From CADEED01 sp035502995 (lineage in GTDB: Bacteria; Pseudomonadota; Gammaproteobacteria; Steroidobacterales; Steroidobacteraceae): a DNA stretch of 64,000 nucleotides. Both the position numbers and the translations under genes were made by a program. Below the pieces are notes generated by a model that ran no database searches, had not been told where the DNA came from, and saw nothing but the letters and a program-made list of their open reading frames with translations. Positions 37,536-46,557 of this stretch are shown one piece after another (the first letter of the stretch is position 1; every line of letters begins with the position of its first letter). Location: contig DATJTW010000090.1 in NCBI GenBank assembly GCA_035502995.1, forward strand, positions 62,001 to 126,000, in the 5' to 3' direction.

Positions 37536-38804
37536 ATGACCCCGACTCCGCTGCCGTTCCGACAGGTCGCCGCCGTCGTCACGGCCAACGCGATCGAGTT
37601 CTACGACTTCGTGACCTATGCGTTCTTCGCGGCGCAGATCGGGCGGACGTTTTTCCCGTCGGACACGCCCGGCACCAGCCTGCTGGCCGCGCTCGCGACC
37701 TTCGGCGCCGGGTTCCTGACGCGGCCGCTCGGCGCGTTCGTCATCGGCCGGTACGCGGATCGTGCCGGCCGCAAGCCCGCGATGTTGTTGTCGTTCTGGC
37801 TGATGGGCATCGCCGTGATCGGGTTGCCGCTCGTGCCGTCTTACGCGTCGATCGGCCTCGCGGCGCCGTTGCTGGTGATCGGGTTCCGGCTGCTGCAGGG
37901 ATTCGCGCTGGGTGGCGAGGTCGGACCGAACACCGCATTCCTGATGGAGGCCGCGCCGGCGAAACATCGCGGCCTCTACGTGTCGATGCAGGCGACCAGC
38001 GCCGACGTCGCCGTGATGATCGCCGGGCTGGTCGGCGTCGTGCTGGCCGGCTGGCTGACGGCCGGCGAGCTCGACGCCTGGGGTTGGCGGGTCGCCTTGC
38101 TGCCCGGCGCCGTGATCGTGCCGTTCGGGCTGATGCTGCGGCGCTCGTTGCTCGAGACGCTGCATCGCGCGCCGGAGGGCGCGGCCGCCGCGCCGGCGAT
38201 CGGTGCCGGCCCGTCGTTCCTGCGCATCGGCCTGGTCGGCATCCTGCTGATCGCGACCGCGACGACGACCAACTATCTACTCAGCTACATGAAGACCTAC
38301 GCCGGCTCGACGCTGGGGATGCCGGAACAACTGGCGTTCGGCGCGACGGTCGCGGTGGGCGCGGCGGGCCTGGTGTTCGATCCGCTGGGCGGCTGGTTGT
38401 CGGACCGCTTCGGGCGCCGGCGGATGATCCTGCTGCCGTGGTTGTCGTTGTCGGTGCTCGTGTTCCCCGGGTTCTGGCTGATCGAGCATTACCGCAGCGG
38501 GCCGGTGTTGTGGACGGTGTGCGCGGTGCTGGCGTCCATCCACACGGCGGCCGGCACGACGGCACTGGTCGCGATCACCGAGTGGCTGCCGCGCCGCGCG
38601 CGCGCCGGCGGGTTCGGCATCATCTATGCGTCGTCGATCGCGGTGTTCGGCGGTTCGACGCAGTTCCTGACCGCGTGGCTGACGCGGCTGACCGGCAACG
38701 CGATGGTGCCGGCCTGGTACATGATCGGCGGCATCGTCGTCGGGTTGCTGGCGCTGTCGCAGCTGCCGGAGACGGCGCCGGTGCGCACCGCGCCGGAGCG
38801 CTGA
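37536..38804 (+). CDS. MFS transporter, metabolite:H+ symporter (MHS) type
   Basis: 422 aa, 12 predicted helices. NAIEFYDFVTYAFFA at helix 1 and GRYADRAGRKPAM in the first cytoplasmic loop are MHS hallmarks (ProP/KgtP/ShiA group); substrate unknown, often organic acids or osmolytes. Divergent from the atp operon and placed between atpI and parB, where gammaproteobacteria normally have no gene. Its stop is next to the end of the convergent lipoprotein gene. Confidence 0.87.
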   Translation: MTPTPLPFRQVAAVVTANAIEFYDFVTYAFFAAQIGRTFFPSDTPGTSLLAALATFGAGFLTRPLGAFVIGRYADRAGRKPAMLLSFWLMGIAVIGLPLVPSYASIGLAAPLLVIGFRLLQGFALGGEVGPNTAFLMEAAPAKHRGLYVSMQATSADVAVMIAGLVGVVLAGWLTAGELDAWGWRVALLPGAVIVPFGLMLRRSLLETLHRAPEGAAAAPAIGAGPSFLRIGLVGILLIATATTTNYLLSYMKTYAGSTLGMPEQLAFGATVAVGAAGLVFDPLGGWLSDRFGRRRMILLPWLSLSVLVFPGFWLIEHYRSGPVLWTVCAVLASIHTAAGTTALVAITEWLPRRARAGGFGIIYASSIAVFGGSTQFLTAWLTRLTGNAMVPAWYMIGGIVVGLLALSQLPETAPVRTAPER

Positions 38805-39512
38805 TCAGTCGAGCAGCGGCCCGCGGATGCGCAGGTTCTCGATGCGCAGGTGGCTGGACGTGGTGCGCAGCCCGAACCAGCCGGACGTGTACGGCGCGGG
38901 ATCCTCGAAACGGAAGATCGCGCGGCCGTCGCGGCGATATTCGACGTGCGATCCGTCGGCGATCAGCGTGATCCGCTGCCGTCGGTTGGCGACGAGTAGG
39001 AATCGTGGTGCGGAGAGATCGTGTTCCGGCAGCAGCGGCCGATTGCCCGGCACGCCGATGTAGCGGCGGAAGCGTGTGGTCGTGTTGCGATTGCCGCCGA
39101 GGCCGACGTAATACGTGAGCAGGTCGTCGTAGTCCGCGAACCTGCCGCTGCGCGGCCTGGCGTACACGGGTCGCGTGCCGTCCGCGTTGTGCGCCATCCA
39201 GAAGACGTTGAGATCGCTGACGTTGTCGTTCAGGCCGCCCGCCGAGATCGCCGTCGCGTCGAACTCGATCTCGACGTCGGTGCCCAGCTCGCGCTTGAAC
39301 CACAACGTGACGCCCGCGGGCGCGTCGATGTCCAGCGCATCGTCGCCGGTGGAGATGCGGGCGGGTTGCTCGGCCTCGACGATCCACTGCGAGGTGTCGC
39401 GGAAATCGCCGACGTACGACACCGGCCAGCGATGCGTCGCGCAGCCGGCCAGCAGCGCGGCCGCCAGCAACGCCAAACTACTTGATGTGCGCCAGGATCC
39501 CGTCGAGCTCAT
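38805..39512 (-). CDS. Lipoprotein with beta-sandwich (DUF6250-like) domain
   Basis: 235 aa. Signal ends in lipobox LLAGC (Cys about 24). The mature part looks like a laminin-G/family-16-like sandwich: ISTGDDALDIDAPAGVTLWFKREL, NVFWMAHNADGT, YYVGLGGNRNTTTRFRRY and a C-terminal FRFEDPAPYTSGWFGLRTTSSHL. This pattern fits DUF6250, found in polysaccharide-degrading bacteria. The ATG at 39512 lies inside parB; a TTG at 39476 would lack the charged n-region. Carbohydrate binding is inference. Confidence 0.65.
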   Translation of the reverse strand: MSSTGSWRTSSSLALLAAALLAGCATHRWPVSYVGDFRDTSQWIVEAEQPARISTGDDALDIDAPAGVTLWFKRELGTDVEIEFDATAISAGGLNDNVSDLNVFWMAHNADGTRPVYARPRSGRFADYDDLLTYYVGLGGNRNTTTRFRRYIGVPGNRPLLPEHDLSAPRFLLVANRRQRITLIADGSHVEYRRDGRAIFRFEDPAPYTSGWFGLRTTSSHLRIENLRIRGPLLD

Positions 39513-40422
39513 CGAGCGAGTGGTAGCTGACGACCACCTTTCCCTTGCCTGAACCCGTGTGCTGGATCTCGACGACGGCGCCGAGTTTCTCGGAGAGCTC
39601 GTCCTGCAGGCGCTGCACGTTCGGATCCAGCGCCTTCGAGTCGCGCGCCGGCGCACTGCCGCCGGCGGCCTTCGCCAGCAGCGCGCGCACCATGCCCTCG
39701 GTGTCGCGCACGGACAGTCCCTTCTTCGCGACCAGTGCGCCGACCTCGATCTGCTGCCGGCGCTGGGTCAGGCCGAGCAGCGCGCGCGCGTGGCCCATCT
39801 CGAGCTCGCGCTGTTCGACCAGCACCGAGATCTCGGCCGGCAGTTCCAGCAGGCGCAGCAGGTTCGACACGGCGGCGCGCGAGCGACCGACCGTGTCGGC
39901 GGCCTGCTGGTGCGTGATGCCGAACTCGCTGATCAGCCGCTCGAGCGCGCGCGCTTCTTCGAGCGGGTTCAGGTTCTCGCGCTGGATGTTCTCGATCAGC
40001 GCCATCGCGATCGCGGCCTCGTCGGGCACGCGGCGGATGACCGCCGGCACCGTGGCCAGGCCGGCGATCTGCGCGGCGCGCCAGCGGCGTTCGCCGGCGA
40101 TGATCTCGTAGCGCTGCGATTCACCCGGTGCCGCGCCGTCGACGGCGCGCACGACGATCGGCTGGATGATGCCCTGCGACTTGATGGATGCCGCCAGCTC
40201 GTCGAGCGATTCCTGCCGCATGTCGACGCGCGGCTGGTACTTGCCCCGCTGCAGCAGGTCGACCGGCAGGTTCGCGAGCTCGTCGCCGGGCAGCTTGTTC
40301 GAGACCGGCGCGGCGGCGGGACTGCTGCCGCCGGCGGGCGCGGCGACGGGTTCGGGGCGCTTCGACATCTGGCCGAGCAGCGCTTCGAGTCCGCGACCCA
40401 TGACCGGTTTCTTCTGGCTCAT
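39478..40422 (-). CDS. parB: Chromosome-partitioning protein ParB
   Basis: 314 aa CTPase-type centromere-binding protein. N-terminal ParB/Srx domain with QPRVDMRQESLDELAASIKSQGIIQP and GERRWRAAQIAGL, then the KorB/HTH region (THQQAADTVGRSRAAVSNLLRLL) and C-terminal dimer domain. ATG is 8 bases after TATCAT. I saw no parS-like palindrome in the window. Confidence 0.96.
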   Translation of the reverse strand: MSQKKPVMGRGLEALLGQMSKRPEPVAAPAGGSSPAAAPVSNKLPGDELANLPVDLLQRGKYQPRVDMRQESLDELAASIKSQGIIQPIVVRAVDGAAPGESQRYEIIAGERRWRAAQIAGLATVPAVIRRVPDEAAIAMALIENIQRENLNPLEEARALERLISEFGITHQQAADTVGRSRAAVSNLLRLLELPAEISVLVEQRELEMGHARALLGLTQRRQQIEVGALVAKKGLSVRDTEGMVRALLAKAAGGSAPARDSKALDPNVQRLQDELSEKLGAVVEIQHTGSGKGKVVVSYHSLDELDGILAHIK

Positions 40423-40430
40423 GGGCGCGG

Positions 40431-40436
40431 ATGATA
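40431..40436 (-). promoter_or_regulatory. -10 box of parB
   Basis: TATCAT, then CCGCGCCC, then ATG at 40422 on the minus strand; a second promoter inside the parAB pair. Confidence 0.5.
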
Positions 40437-40444
40437 GCGGGGTT

Positions 40445-41293
40445 TCAGTTGATCGGATGATCGCCGGCCGCGAGATCCGGCTCGGCCGCCGGCACGGCCT
40501 CGGCGCCCGCTTCGGCGACCGCGTCGTCTTCCTTGCGCAACATCTCGCCGGCCAGCGCGAGATAGGCCAGCGCGCCGCGCGAGTCCTTGTCGTGCTGCAG
40601 GACGGGTTTGCCGAACGACGGCGCCTCGGCGAGCCGCACGTTGCGCGGCACGATCGTGCGGAACACCTTGTCGCCGAACACGCTGATCAGCTGGCTCGAC
40701 ACTTCGTTCGCCAGGTTGTTACGCGGATCGAACATCGTGCGCAGGATGCCTTCGATCTCGAGGTTCGGATTCACGGCGCCCTTGATCTGCTCGATGGTCG
40801 AGACCAGCGCGGTCAGGCCTTCGAGCGCGTAGTACTCGCACTGCATCGGTATCAGCACGCTCTGCGCGGCGACCAGCGCGTTCAGCGTCAGCATGTTCAA
40901 CGCCGGCGGGCAGTCGATCATGATGACTTCGTAGTGTTCGTAGATCGGCTTCAGCGCGTTGCGCAGGCGCAGCTCGCGGCCGGCCATGGTAGTTAGGAGC
41001 CTGACTTCCGCGGCGGTCAGGTCCTGGTTCGACGGCATCAGCGACAGGCCGGGCGTGTTCTCGAGCGGGACGATGACCGACGCCGCATCGGCCTCGCCCA
41101 GCAGCACGTCGCCGGTGCCGCGCGTGATCTGCGATTTCTCGACGCCGCAGCCCATCGTCGCGTTGCCCTGCGGATCGATGTCGATCAGCAACACGCGCCG
41201 GCGCGTGGCCGCGAACGACGCGGCGAGATTCACCGCGGTGGTCGTCTTGCCGACGCCGCCCTTCTGGTTCGCGACCGCGATGATGCGTTTCAT
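40445..41293 (-). CDS. parA: Chromosome-partitioning ATPase ParA/Soj
   Basis: 282 aa. Deviant Walker A KGGVGKTT near the N-terminus, Walker A' DIDPQGNATMG, and Walker B IDCPPAL. The first 22 codons of the longer frame are not part of the family; the ATG at 41293 lies 7 bases after TAATAT. C-terminal tail rich in Ala/Glu. Confidence 0.96.
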   Translation of the reverse strand: MKRIIAVANQKGGVGKTTTAVNLAASFAATRRRVLLIDIDPQGNATMGCGVEKSQITRGTGDVLLGEADAASVIVPLENTPGLSLMPSNQDLTAAEVRLLTTMAGRELRLRNALKPIYEHYEVIMIDCPPALNMLTLNALVAAQSVLIPMQCEYYALEGLTALVSTIEQIKGAVNPNLEIEGILRTMFDPRNNLANEVSSQLISVFGDKVFRTIVPRNVRLAEAPSFGKPVLQHDKDSRGALAYLALAGEMLRKEDDAVAEAGAEAVPAAEPDLAAGDHPIN

Positions 41294-41300
41294 GGCGCGG

Positions 41301-41306
41301 ATATTA
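41301..41306 (-). promoter_or_regulatory. -10 box of parA
   Basis: TAATAT, then CCGCGCC, then ATG at 41293 on the minus strand. Confidence 0.5.
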
Positions 41307-41324
41307 ACCCGCTTGCCGGCCGCG

Positions 41325-41984
41325 TCAGCGTCCCGTTTTCTGACGTTCCAGCGCGACAAGGTGCCGTTCGGCGTCGAGGCCGGGCACCTTCAGCGGCGTG
41401 ACGTCGGCGCGCCAGCCGCGCGGGACCGCGGCGAGCTCATCGTCGGGCAGCTTGCCCTTCATCGCGAGCAGGCGGCCGCGCGGCGCGAGCAGCGGCGCGA
41501 CGTTATGTAGAACATCGGCCAGCGAACCGACGGCGCGCACGATGACGACGTCGAAATTCTTCTCGCCCGGATAACTCTCGGCGCGCGCCGCGACCGCGTG
41601 TGCGTTGCGGATGTCGAGCGCGGCGATCGACTCGGCGACGAAGCGGATCTTCTTCTGCGTGCCGTCGATCAGCGTGATCCTGCGCTCCGGGCACGCGACG
41701 GCGACGGGAATCCCCGGGAACCCGCCGCCGGTGCCCACGTCGATGACGCGCTGCGCGTCGCCGAGATGCGGCACGACGGTGAGGCTGTCGAGCATGTGCA
41801 GCGTGAGGATGCCCTCCGGCGACGTGATCGACGTGAGGTTCACGTGCTGGTTCCGCTCGCGCAGCAGCTCGCCGTAGCGCCACAGAACGTCGAGCTGCGA
41901 CTCGTCGAGGTTCACGCCGAATTCGTTGGCGGCAGCATCGAGGCGCGCGGTCCACGCGGCCGCGGTAGTCAGGTCGGCGCTCAC
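41325..41984 (-). CDS. rsmG: 16S rRNA (guanine527-N7)-methyltransferase
   Basis: 219 aa. HVNLTSITSPEGI, then DVGTGGGFPGIPVAVA (motif I), the GidB/RsmG signatures. GTG start at 41984, 3 bases after the prpD stop. It normally follows mnmG, which is absent here, its place being taken by the prp genes. Confidence 0.95.
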   Translation of the reverse strand: MSADLTTAAAWTARLDAAANEFGVNLDESQLDVLWRYGELLRERNQHVNLTSITSPEGILTLHMLDSLTVVPHLGDAQRVIDVGTGGGFPGIPVAVACPERRITLIDGTQKKIRFVAESIAALDIRNAHAVAARAESYPGEKNFDVVIVRAVGSLADVLHNVAPLLAPRGRLLAMKGKLPDDELAAVPRGWRADVTPLKVPGLDAERHLVALERQKTGR

Positions 41985-41987
41985 GAA

Positions 41988-43433
41988 CTAGTTCGCCACC
42001 AATGCGGCCATGAACTCGTTCACCGGCAGCGACTCGAAATCCGCGCGCGCGAACAACGTCTTGATCGCCTCGGCCTGTTTCGCCGGGAAGTGCGCGGCCA
42101 CCGAGTCCTCGAACTTCTTCACCAGCACCGGCATGCCCTCGGCGCGGCGCTTGCGATGGCCGATCGGGAAATCGACGCGCTGCTGCAGCTTCTCGCCGCC
42201 GGCGAGGAATATCGTGATCGCGTTGCCGATGTGGCGCTTGTCGCGTTCGTAGTATTCCTTCGTGAAGACGGTGTTCTCCTTCACTTCCATCTTGCCGCGC
42301 AGCAGGTCGATGCGCGGATCGGTGGCGATCGTGTCCTCGTAGTCGGCGGCCGTGAGCCGGCCGAAGATCAGGGGCACCGCGACCATGTACTGGATGCAGT
42401 GATCGCGATCGGCGGGATTCGCCAGCGGGCCGGTCTTGTCGATGATGCGCACACCGGGCTCCTGCGTCTCGATGACGATGCGCTCGATCTGCGCGATGCG
42501 GTCCTTCACCTTCTCGTGCAGCGTCATCGCGCATTCCACCGCCGTCTGCGCGTGGAACTCCGCCGGGTAGCTGATCTTGAACAACACGTTCTCCATGACG
42601 TAGCTGCCCAGCGGCTGCGCGAGCGTCAGCGGCTTGCCCTTGAACAATACGTCCTGGAAACCCCAGGTCTTCGCCGACAGCGCCGAGGGATAACCCATCT
42701 CGTTCTTCAGCGCGAACAACGCGTGGCGCACCGCGCGCGAGGTCGCGTCGCCAGCGGCCCAGCTCTTGCGCGAGCCCGTGTTGGGCGCGTGGCGATACGT
42801 GCGCAGCGCGCCGCCGTCGATCCAGGCGTTCGACAGCGCATTGACGATCTGCTCGAGCGAGCCGCCGAGCATCGCGGTGGCGACCGCCGTGGAGGCGACT
42901 CGCACGAGGAGCACGTGGTCGAGCCCGACGCGATTGAAGGAATTCTCCAGCGCCAGCACGCCCTGGATCTCGTGCGCCTTGATCATCGCGGTCAACACGT
43001 CGCGCACGGTCAGCGGTTTCTCGCCGAGCAGGATCGCGCGGCGGGACAGATAGTCGGAGACCGCGAGGATGGCGCCGAGGTTGTCGGACGGGTGGCCCCA
43101 TTCCGCGGCCAGCCACGTGTCGTTGAAATCGAGCCAGCGCACCATCGCGCCGATGCTGAACGCGCCCATCACCGGGTCGAGCTCGTAGCTAGTGCCCGGC
43201 ACGCGCGAGCCGCCCGGCATCGTCGCGCCGGGCACCACCGGCCCGAGCAGCCGCGTGCAGGCGGGATATTTCAGCGCCTGGAAGCCGCAGGCCAGCGTGT
43301 CCATGAGGCAGTAACGCGCGGTCTCGTACGCCTGCTGGCAATCTACCGCATGGTTCTTGGCGTAGTCGGCCAGCGCGACGAGCAGCTCGTCGGGGTTCGG
43401 CCGCTGCGCGGACTTGGTGTCGTGAGAGGACAT
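41988..43433 (-). CDS. prpD: 2-Methylcitrate dehydratase (MmgE/PrpD family)
   Basis: 481 aa. Converts 2-methylcitrate to methylaconitate in propionyl-CoA breakdown. DFNDTWLAAEWGHPSDNLGAILAVSDYLSRR and KTWGFQDVLFKGKPL are characteristic of PrpD. The ATG has AAGGAACG before it. No acnD/prpF pair is present, so this cofactor-free route is used; final hydration needs an aconitase elsewhere. Confidence 0.94.
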   Translation of the reverse strand: MSSHDTKSAQRPNPDELLVALADYAKNHAVDCQQAYETARYCLMDTLACGFQALKYPACTRLLGPVVPGATMPGGSRVPGTSYELDPVMGAFSIGAMVRWLDFNDTWLAAEWGHPSDNLGAILAVSDYLSRRAILLGEKPLTVRDVLTAMIKAHEIQGVLALENSFNRVGLDHVLLVRVASTAVATAMLGGSLEQIVNALSNAWIDGGALRTYRHAPNTGSRKSWAAGDATSRAVRHALFALKNEMGYPSALSAKTWGFQDVLFKGKPLTLAQPLGSYVMENVLFKISYPAEFHAQTAVECAMTLHEKVKDRIAQIERIVIETQEPGVRIIDKTGPLANPADRDHCIQYMVAVPLIFGRLTAADYEDTIATDPRIDLLRGKMEVKENTVFTKEYYERDKRHIGNAITIFLAGGEKLQQRVDFPIGHRKRRAEGMPVLVKKFEDSVAAHFPAKQAEAIKTLFARADFESLPVNEFMAALVAN

Positions 43434-43447
43434 CGTTCCTTCCTTGG

Positions 43448-44596
43448 TCAGGGGCGCTGCGCCAGCGGCACGAACTTGCGGTTCTCCGGGCCCGTGTAGT
43501 TCGCCGCGGGGCGGATGATCTTGCCGTCCTCGCGCTGTTCGATGACATGCGCGCTCCAGCCGGTGACCCGCGACATGACGAACAGCGGCGTGAACATCGC
43601 CGTGGGCACGCCCATCAGGTGATAGCTGACGGCGCTGTACCAGTCGAGGTTCGGGAACATCTTCTTGATGTCCCACATCAGCGATTCGATGCGCTCCGCG
43701 ACCTGGTACAGCTTGAGATCGCCGGCTTCCTTCGCGAGCCGCTCGGCGACGCGCTTGATGATCACGTTGCGCGGATCGCCCACCGTGTACACCGGGTGGC
43801 CGAAGCCGATGACGATCTCCTTGTTCGCGACGCGGCGGCGGATGTCGGCCTCCGCGTCGTCGGGCGTGTCGTACCGTTCCTGGATCTCCAGCGCCACTTC
43901 GTTCGCACCGCCGTGTTTCGGACCGCGTAGCGCACCGATGGCGCCGGTGATGCAGGAGTAGAGGTCGGAACCCGTGCCCGCGATGACCCGCGACGTGAAC
44001 GTCGACGAGTTGAACTCGTGCTCGGCGTAGAGGATCAGCGACGTGTGCATCGCGCGCACCCAACTACCCGGCGGCGGTCGCCGGTGCAGCAGGTGCAGGA
44101 AGTGGCCGCCGACGGAGTCGTCGTCGGTCTCGACGTGGATGCGCTGGCCGTTGTGCGAGAAGTGGTACCAGTAGCAGAGCATGGAGCCGAAGCAGCCGAC
44201 GAAGTGGTCGGCGATCTCGCGCGCGCCCGCGGGATCGTGGCTGTCCTTCTCCGGCAGCACGCAGCCCAGCGCCGAAGCCCCGGTGCGCATGACGTCCATC
44301 GGGTGCGTCGCGGCCGGCAGCTGCTCGAGCACCGCGCGCACCGGCGCGGGCAGGCCGCGCAGATTCTTCAGCTTGATCTTGTACGCGGCGAGTTGGGCCT
44401 TGTTCGGGAGCTTGCCGTGGATCAATAGATAGGCAATCTCCTCAAAGTCGCATTGTTCGGCCACTTCGAGGATGTCGTAACCGCGGTAGTGCAGGTCGTT
44501 GCCGCTGCGGCCGACGCTGCACAGCGCGGTGTTGCCGGCGGTGACGCCGGATAACGCGACGGATTTCTTCGGTTTCGGCGCGGAGGTCTCGTTCAT
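43448..44596 (-). CDS. prpC: 2-Methylcitrate synthase
   Basis: 382 aa citrate-synthase fold; joins propionyl-CoA and oxaloacetate. Contains LIHGKLPN, YAEHEFNSSTFTSRV and FGHPVYTVGDPR with the catalytic His and Asp region. Overlaps prpB by 4 bases. Confidence 0.95.
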   Translation of the reverse strand: MNETSAPKPKKSVALSGVTAGNTALCSVGRSGNDLHYRGYDILEVAEQCDFEEIAYLLIHGKLPNKAQLAAYKIKLKNLRGLPAPVRAVLEQLPAATHPMDVMRTGASALGCVLPEKDSHDPAGAREIADHFVGCFGSMLCYWYHFSHNGQRIHVETDDDSVGGHFLHLLHRRPPPGSWVRAMHTSLILYAEHEFNSSTFTSRVIAGTGSDLYSCITGAIGALRGPKHGGANEVALEIQERYDTPDDAEADIRRRVANKEIVIGFGHPVYTVGDPRNVIIKRVAERLAKEAGDLKLYQVAERIESLMWDIKKMFPNLDWYSAVSYHLMGVPTAMFTPLFVMSRVTGWSAHVIEQREDGKIIRPAANYTGPENRKFVPLAQRP

Positions 44597-45507
44597 GTCG
44601 CCTTCTCCGATTTTCCCTTCTCGGACCGGAACAGCTCGTCGAGCTTCCGTTCGTAGGAGTGATAGTCGAGATACTTGTAGAGATCGTCGCGCGTCTGCAT
44701 GTCGGCGAGCACGTTCTTCTGCGTGCCGTCGCGGCGGATCGCCTCGTAGACCTTCAGCGCGGCGAGGTTCATCGCACGGTAGGCCGAGCAGCAGTGCAGC
44801 ACGATGTCGACGCCGGCGCCGCCCAGTTCGTCGCGCGTATACAAAGGTGTCTTGCCGAACTCGGTGATGTTCGCGAGCACGGGCACCTGCACCGCGTCCT
44901 TCACCTTGCGATACATCGCGAGATCCGTGATGGCCTCGGGGAACACGGCGTCGGCGCCGGCCGCGACGCAGGCGACCAGGCGCTCGAGCATCTCGTCGAG
45001 CCCCAGGCCCTGCAGCGCATCGCTGCGCGCCATGATCACGAAGCCGGGATCGGTACGCGCATCGACGGCCGCCTTAACGCGATCCACCATCTCGTCGCGA
45101 GGCACGACTTCCTTGCCCGGCCGATGACCGCAGCGCTTGCTCTGCACCTGGTCCTCGATGTGCATGCCGCCGGCGCCGGCCTTGATGAACGAACGCACCG
45201 TGCGCGCGATGTTGAACGCGCCGCCCCAGCCGGTGTCAGCGTCGACCAGCAGCGGCAGCGAGCTCGCCTCCGTGATGCGGCGGATGTCGATCAGCACGTC
45301 GTCCATCGTGCTGATGCCGAGATCCGGCAGGCCGAGCGAGTTGGCGGCGACGCCACCACCGGATAGATAGAGCGCGCGGAACCCGGTCGCTTCGGCCAGG
45401 CGCGCCGCGTAGGCGTTGATCGCACCGACGACCTGCAGGGGTTTCTCGGCGACGATCGCCGCGCGCAGTTTCGCGCCCGGGGAGAGCGCGGCTGGAGAAG
45501 TTTTCAT
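44593..45507 (-). CDS. prpB: 2-Methylisocitrate lyase
   Basis: 304 aa PEP-mutase-fold enzyme giving pyruvate and succinate. DADTGWGGAFNIARTV, EDQVQSKRCGHRPGKEVV with the catalytic KRCGH motif. ATG is 7 bases after TAGACT; that hexamer overlaps the stop codon of acuI. Confidence 0.96.
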   Translation of the reverse strand: MKTSPAALSPGAKLRAAIVAEKPLQVVGAINAYAARLAEATGFRALYLSGGGVAANSLGLPDLGISTMDDVLIDIRRITEASSLPLLVDADTGWGGAFNIARTVRSFIKAGAGGMHIEDQVQSKRCGHRPGKEVVPRDEMVDRVKAAVDARTDPGFVIMARSDALQGLGLDEMLERLVACVAAGADAVFPEAITDLAMYRKVKDAVQVPVLANITEFGKTPLYTRDELGGAGVDIVLHCCSAYRAMNLAALKVYEAIRRDGTQKNVLADMQTRDDLYKYLDYHSYERKLDELFRSEKGKSEKAT

Positions 45508-45514
45508 GCCGCGC

Positions 45515-45520
45515 AGTCTA
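45515..45520 (-). promoter_or_regulatory. -10 box of prpB, overlapping the acuI stop codon
   Basis: TAGACT, then GCGCGGC, then ATG at 45507 on the minus strand; its TAG is the acuI stop codon. Confidence 0.45.
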
Positions 45521-46519
45521 CGACCGCGCGCCGATCTTCACTACCGTGCGACCGGTCACATGGCCGTCGAGATGCGGCTGGAACGCGCCCGGCAGGTCCG
45601 CGAAGTCGATCGTGTTCGTGACGATGCGGTCCAGGTGCCGCGGCGCGCAGTCGCCGGCGATGCGCCCCCACACGTGCAGCCGGTCCTCGCGCCGCGTGGC
45701 CGACGAGTTGATGCCCAGCAGGTTCACGCCGCGCAGGATGAAGGGCAACACCGTGGTGTTCAGCTCCGCGCCGCCCGCCAGGCCGATGCTGGCGATGTTC
45801 CCCCAGAAGTCCATCTGGCGCGTGAGGCCGGCGAGCATCGCGCCGCCGACGTTGTCGATGGCGCCGGCGTAGCGCGCCGCTTCCAGCGGCCGGCTGCCCA
45901 GCTGGAATTCGGCGCGCGGGACCACCTTGCTAGCGCCTAACGACTTCAGGTACGCCGCGGCGTCGGCCTTGCCGCTCACCGCGATCACCTCGTAGCCGCG
46001 CCCCGCGAGCATGTCGATGGCGATGCTGCCGACGCCGCCGGTGGCACCGGTGACGACGATGGGTCCGCGCGCCGGCGCCTGGCCATTGCGTTCCATGCGG
46101 TCGATGGCCAGCGCGGCGGTGAACCCGGCGGTGCCCAGCGCCATCGCGCGGAACGCGTCGAGCCCCGGCGGCATCGGGATCACCGCCTCGGCCGGCACGC
46201 GCGCGACCTGCGTGTAGCCGCCGTCGAGCGTTTCCGAGAGCCCGCTGCCCGTGACGAGCACCGCGTCGCCGGGCCGGTAGCGCGCGTCGTCCGACGAGCG
46301 CACGCGGCCCGCGAGATCGATGCCGCCCGTCAGCGGATACCGGCGCAGGATGCGACCCGCGCCAGTGGCCGCCAGTGCGTCCTTGTAGTTGATGTCGCTG
46401 TACTCGACATCGATGACGACCTCGCCGGGTGACAAGGCGTCCAGCGCCACGTCTTCGAAGCGCGCCGCGATCTTGCCATCCGTCTCGTGGACCCGGAATG
46501 CCCTGAACGTATCCGCCAC
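45518..46519 (-). CDS. acuI: Acrylyl-CoA reductase-type quinone oxidoreductase (AcuI/YhdH)
   Basis: 333 aa MDR-superfamily enzyme without zinc ligands. YSDINYKDALAATGAGRILRRYPLTGGIDLAGRV and VTGATGGVGSIAIDMLAGRGYEV (NADPH site) mark the YhdH/AcuI group, whose known members reduce acrylyl-CoA to propionyl-CoA. GTG start at 46519 with GAGGG before it. Ten bases from prpB, which consumes propionyl-CoA products. Confidence 0.88.
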   Translation of the reverse strand: MADTFRAFRVHETDGKIAARFEDVALDALSPGEVVIDVEYSDINYKDALAATGAGRILRRYPLTGGIDLAGRVRSSDDARYRPGDAVLVTGSGLSETLDGGYTQVARVPAEAVIPMPPGLDAFRAMALGTAGFTAALAIDRMERNGQAPARGPIVVTGATGGVGSIAIDMLAGRGYEVIAVSGKADAAAYLKSLGASKVVPRAEFQLGSRPLEAARYAGAIDNVGGAMLAGLTRQMDFWGNIASIGLAGGAELNTTVLPFILRGVNLLGINSSATRREDRLHVWGRIAGDCAPRHLDRIVTNTIDFADLPGAFQPHLDGHVTGRTVVKIGARS

Positions 46520-46545
46520 AGTCGAGCCCTCGCGCCGATTGAAGT

Positions 46546-46551
46546 TACTAT
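46546..46551 (+). promoter_or_regulatory. -10 box of gor
   Basis: TACTAT, then CCTGCC, then ATG at 46558. Lies in the 38-base gap between the divergent acuI and gor starts. Confidence 0.45.
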
Positions 46552-46557
46552 CCTGCC

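Noticed and set aside
39478..41984. parS site near parAB
   Set aside because: No copy or close variant of the TGTTTCACGTGAAACA-type palindrome was found; a partial GTTCACGTG near 41851 lies in coding sequence and lacks the second half.
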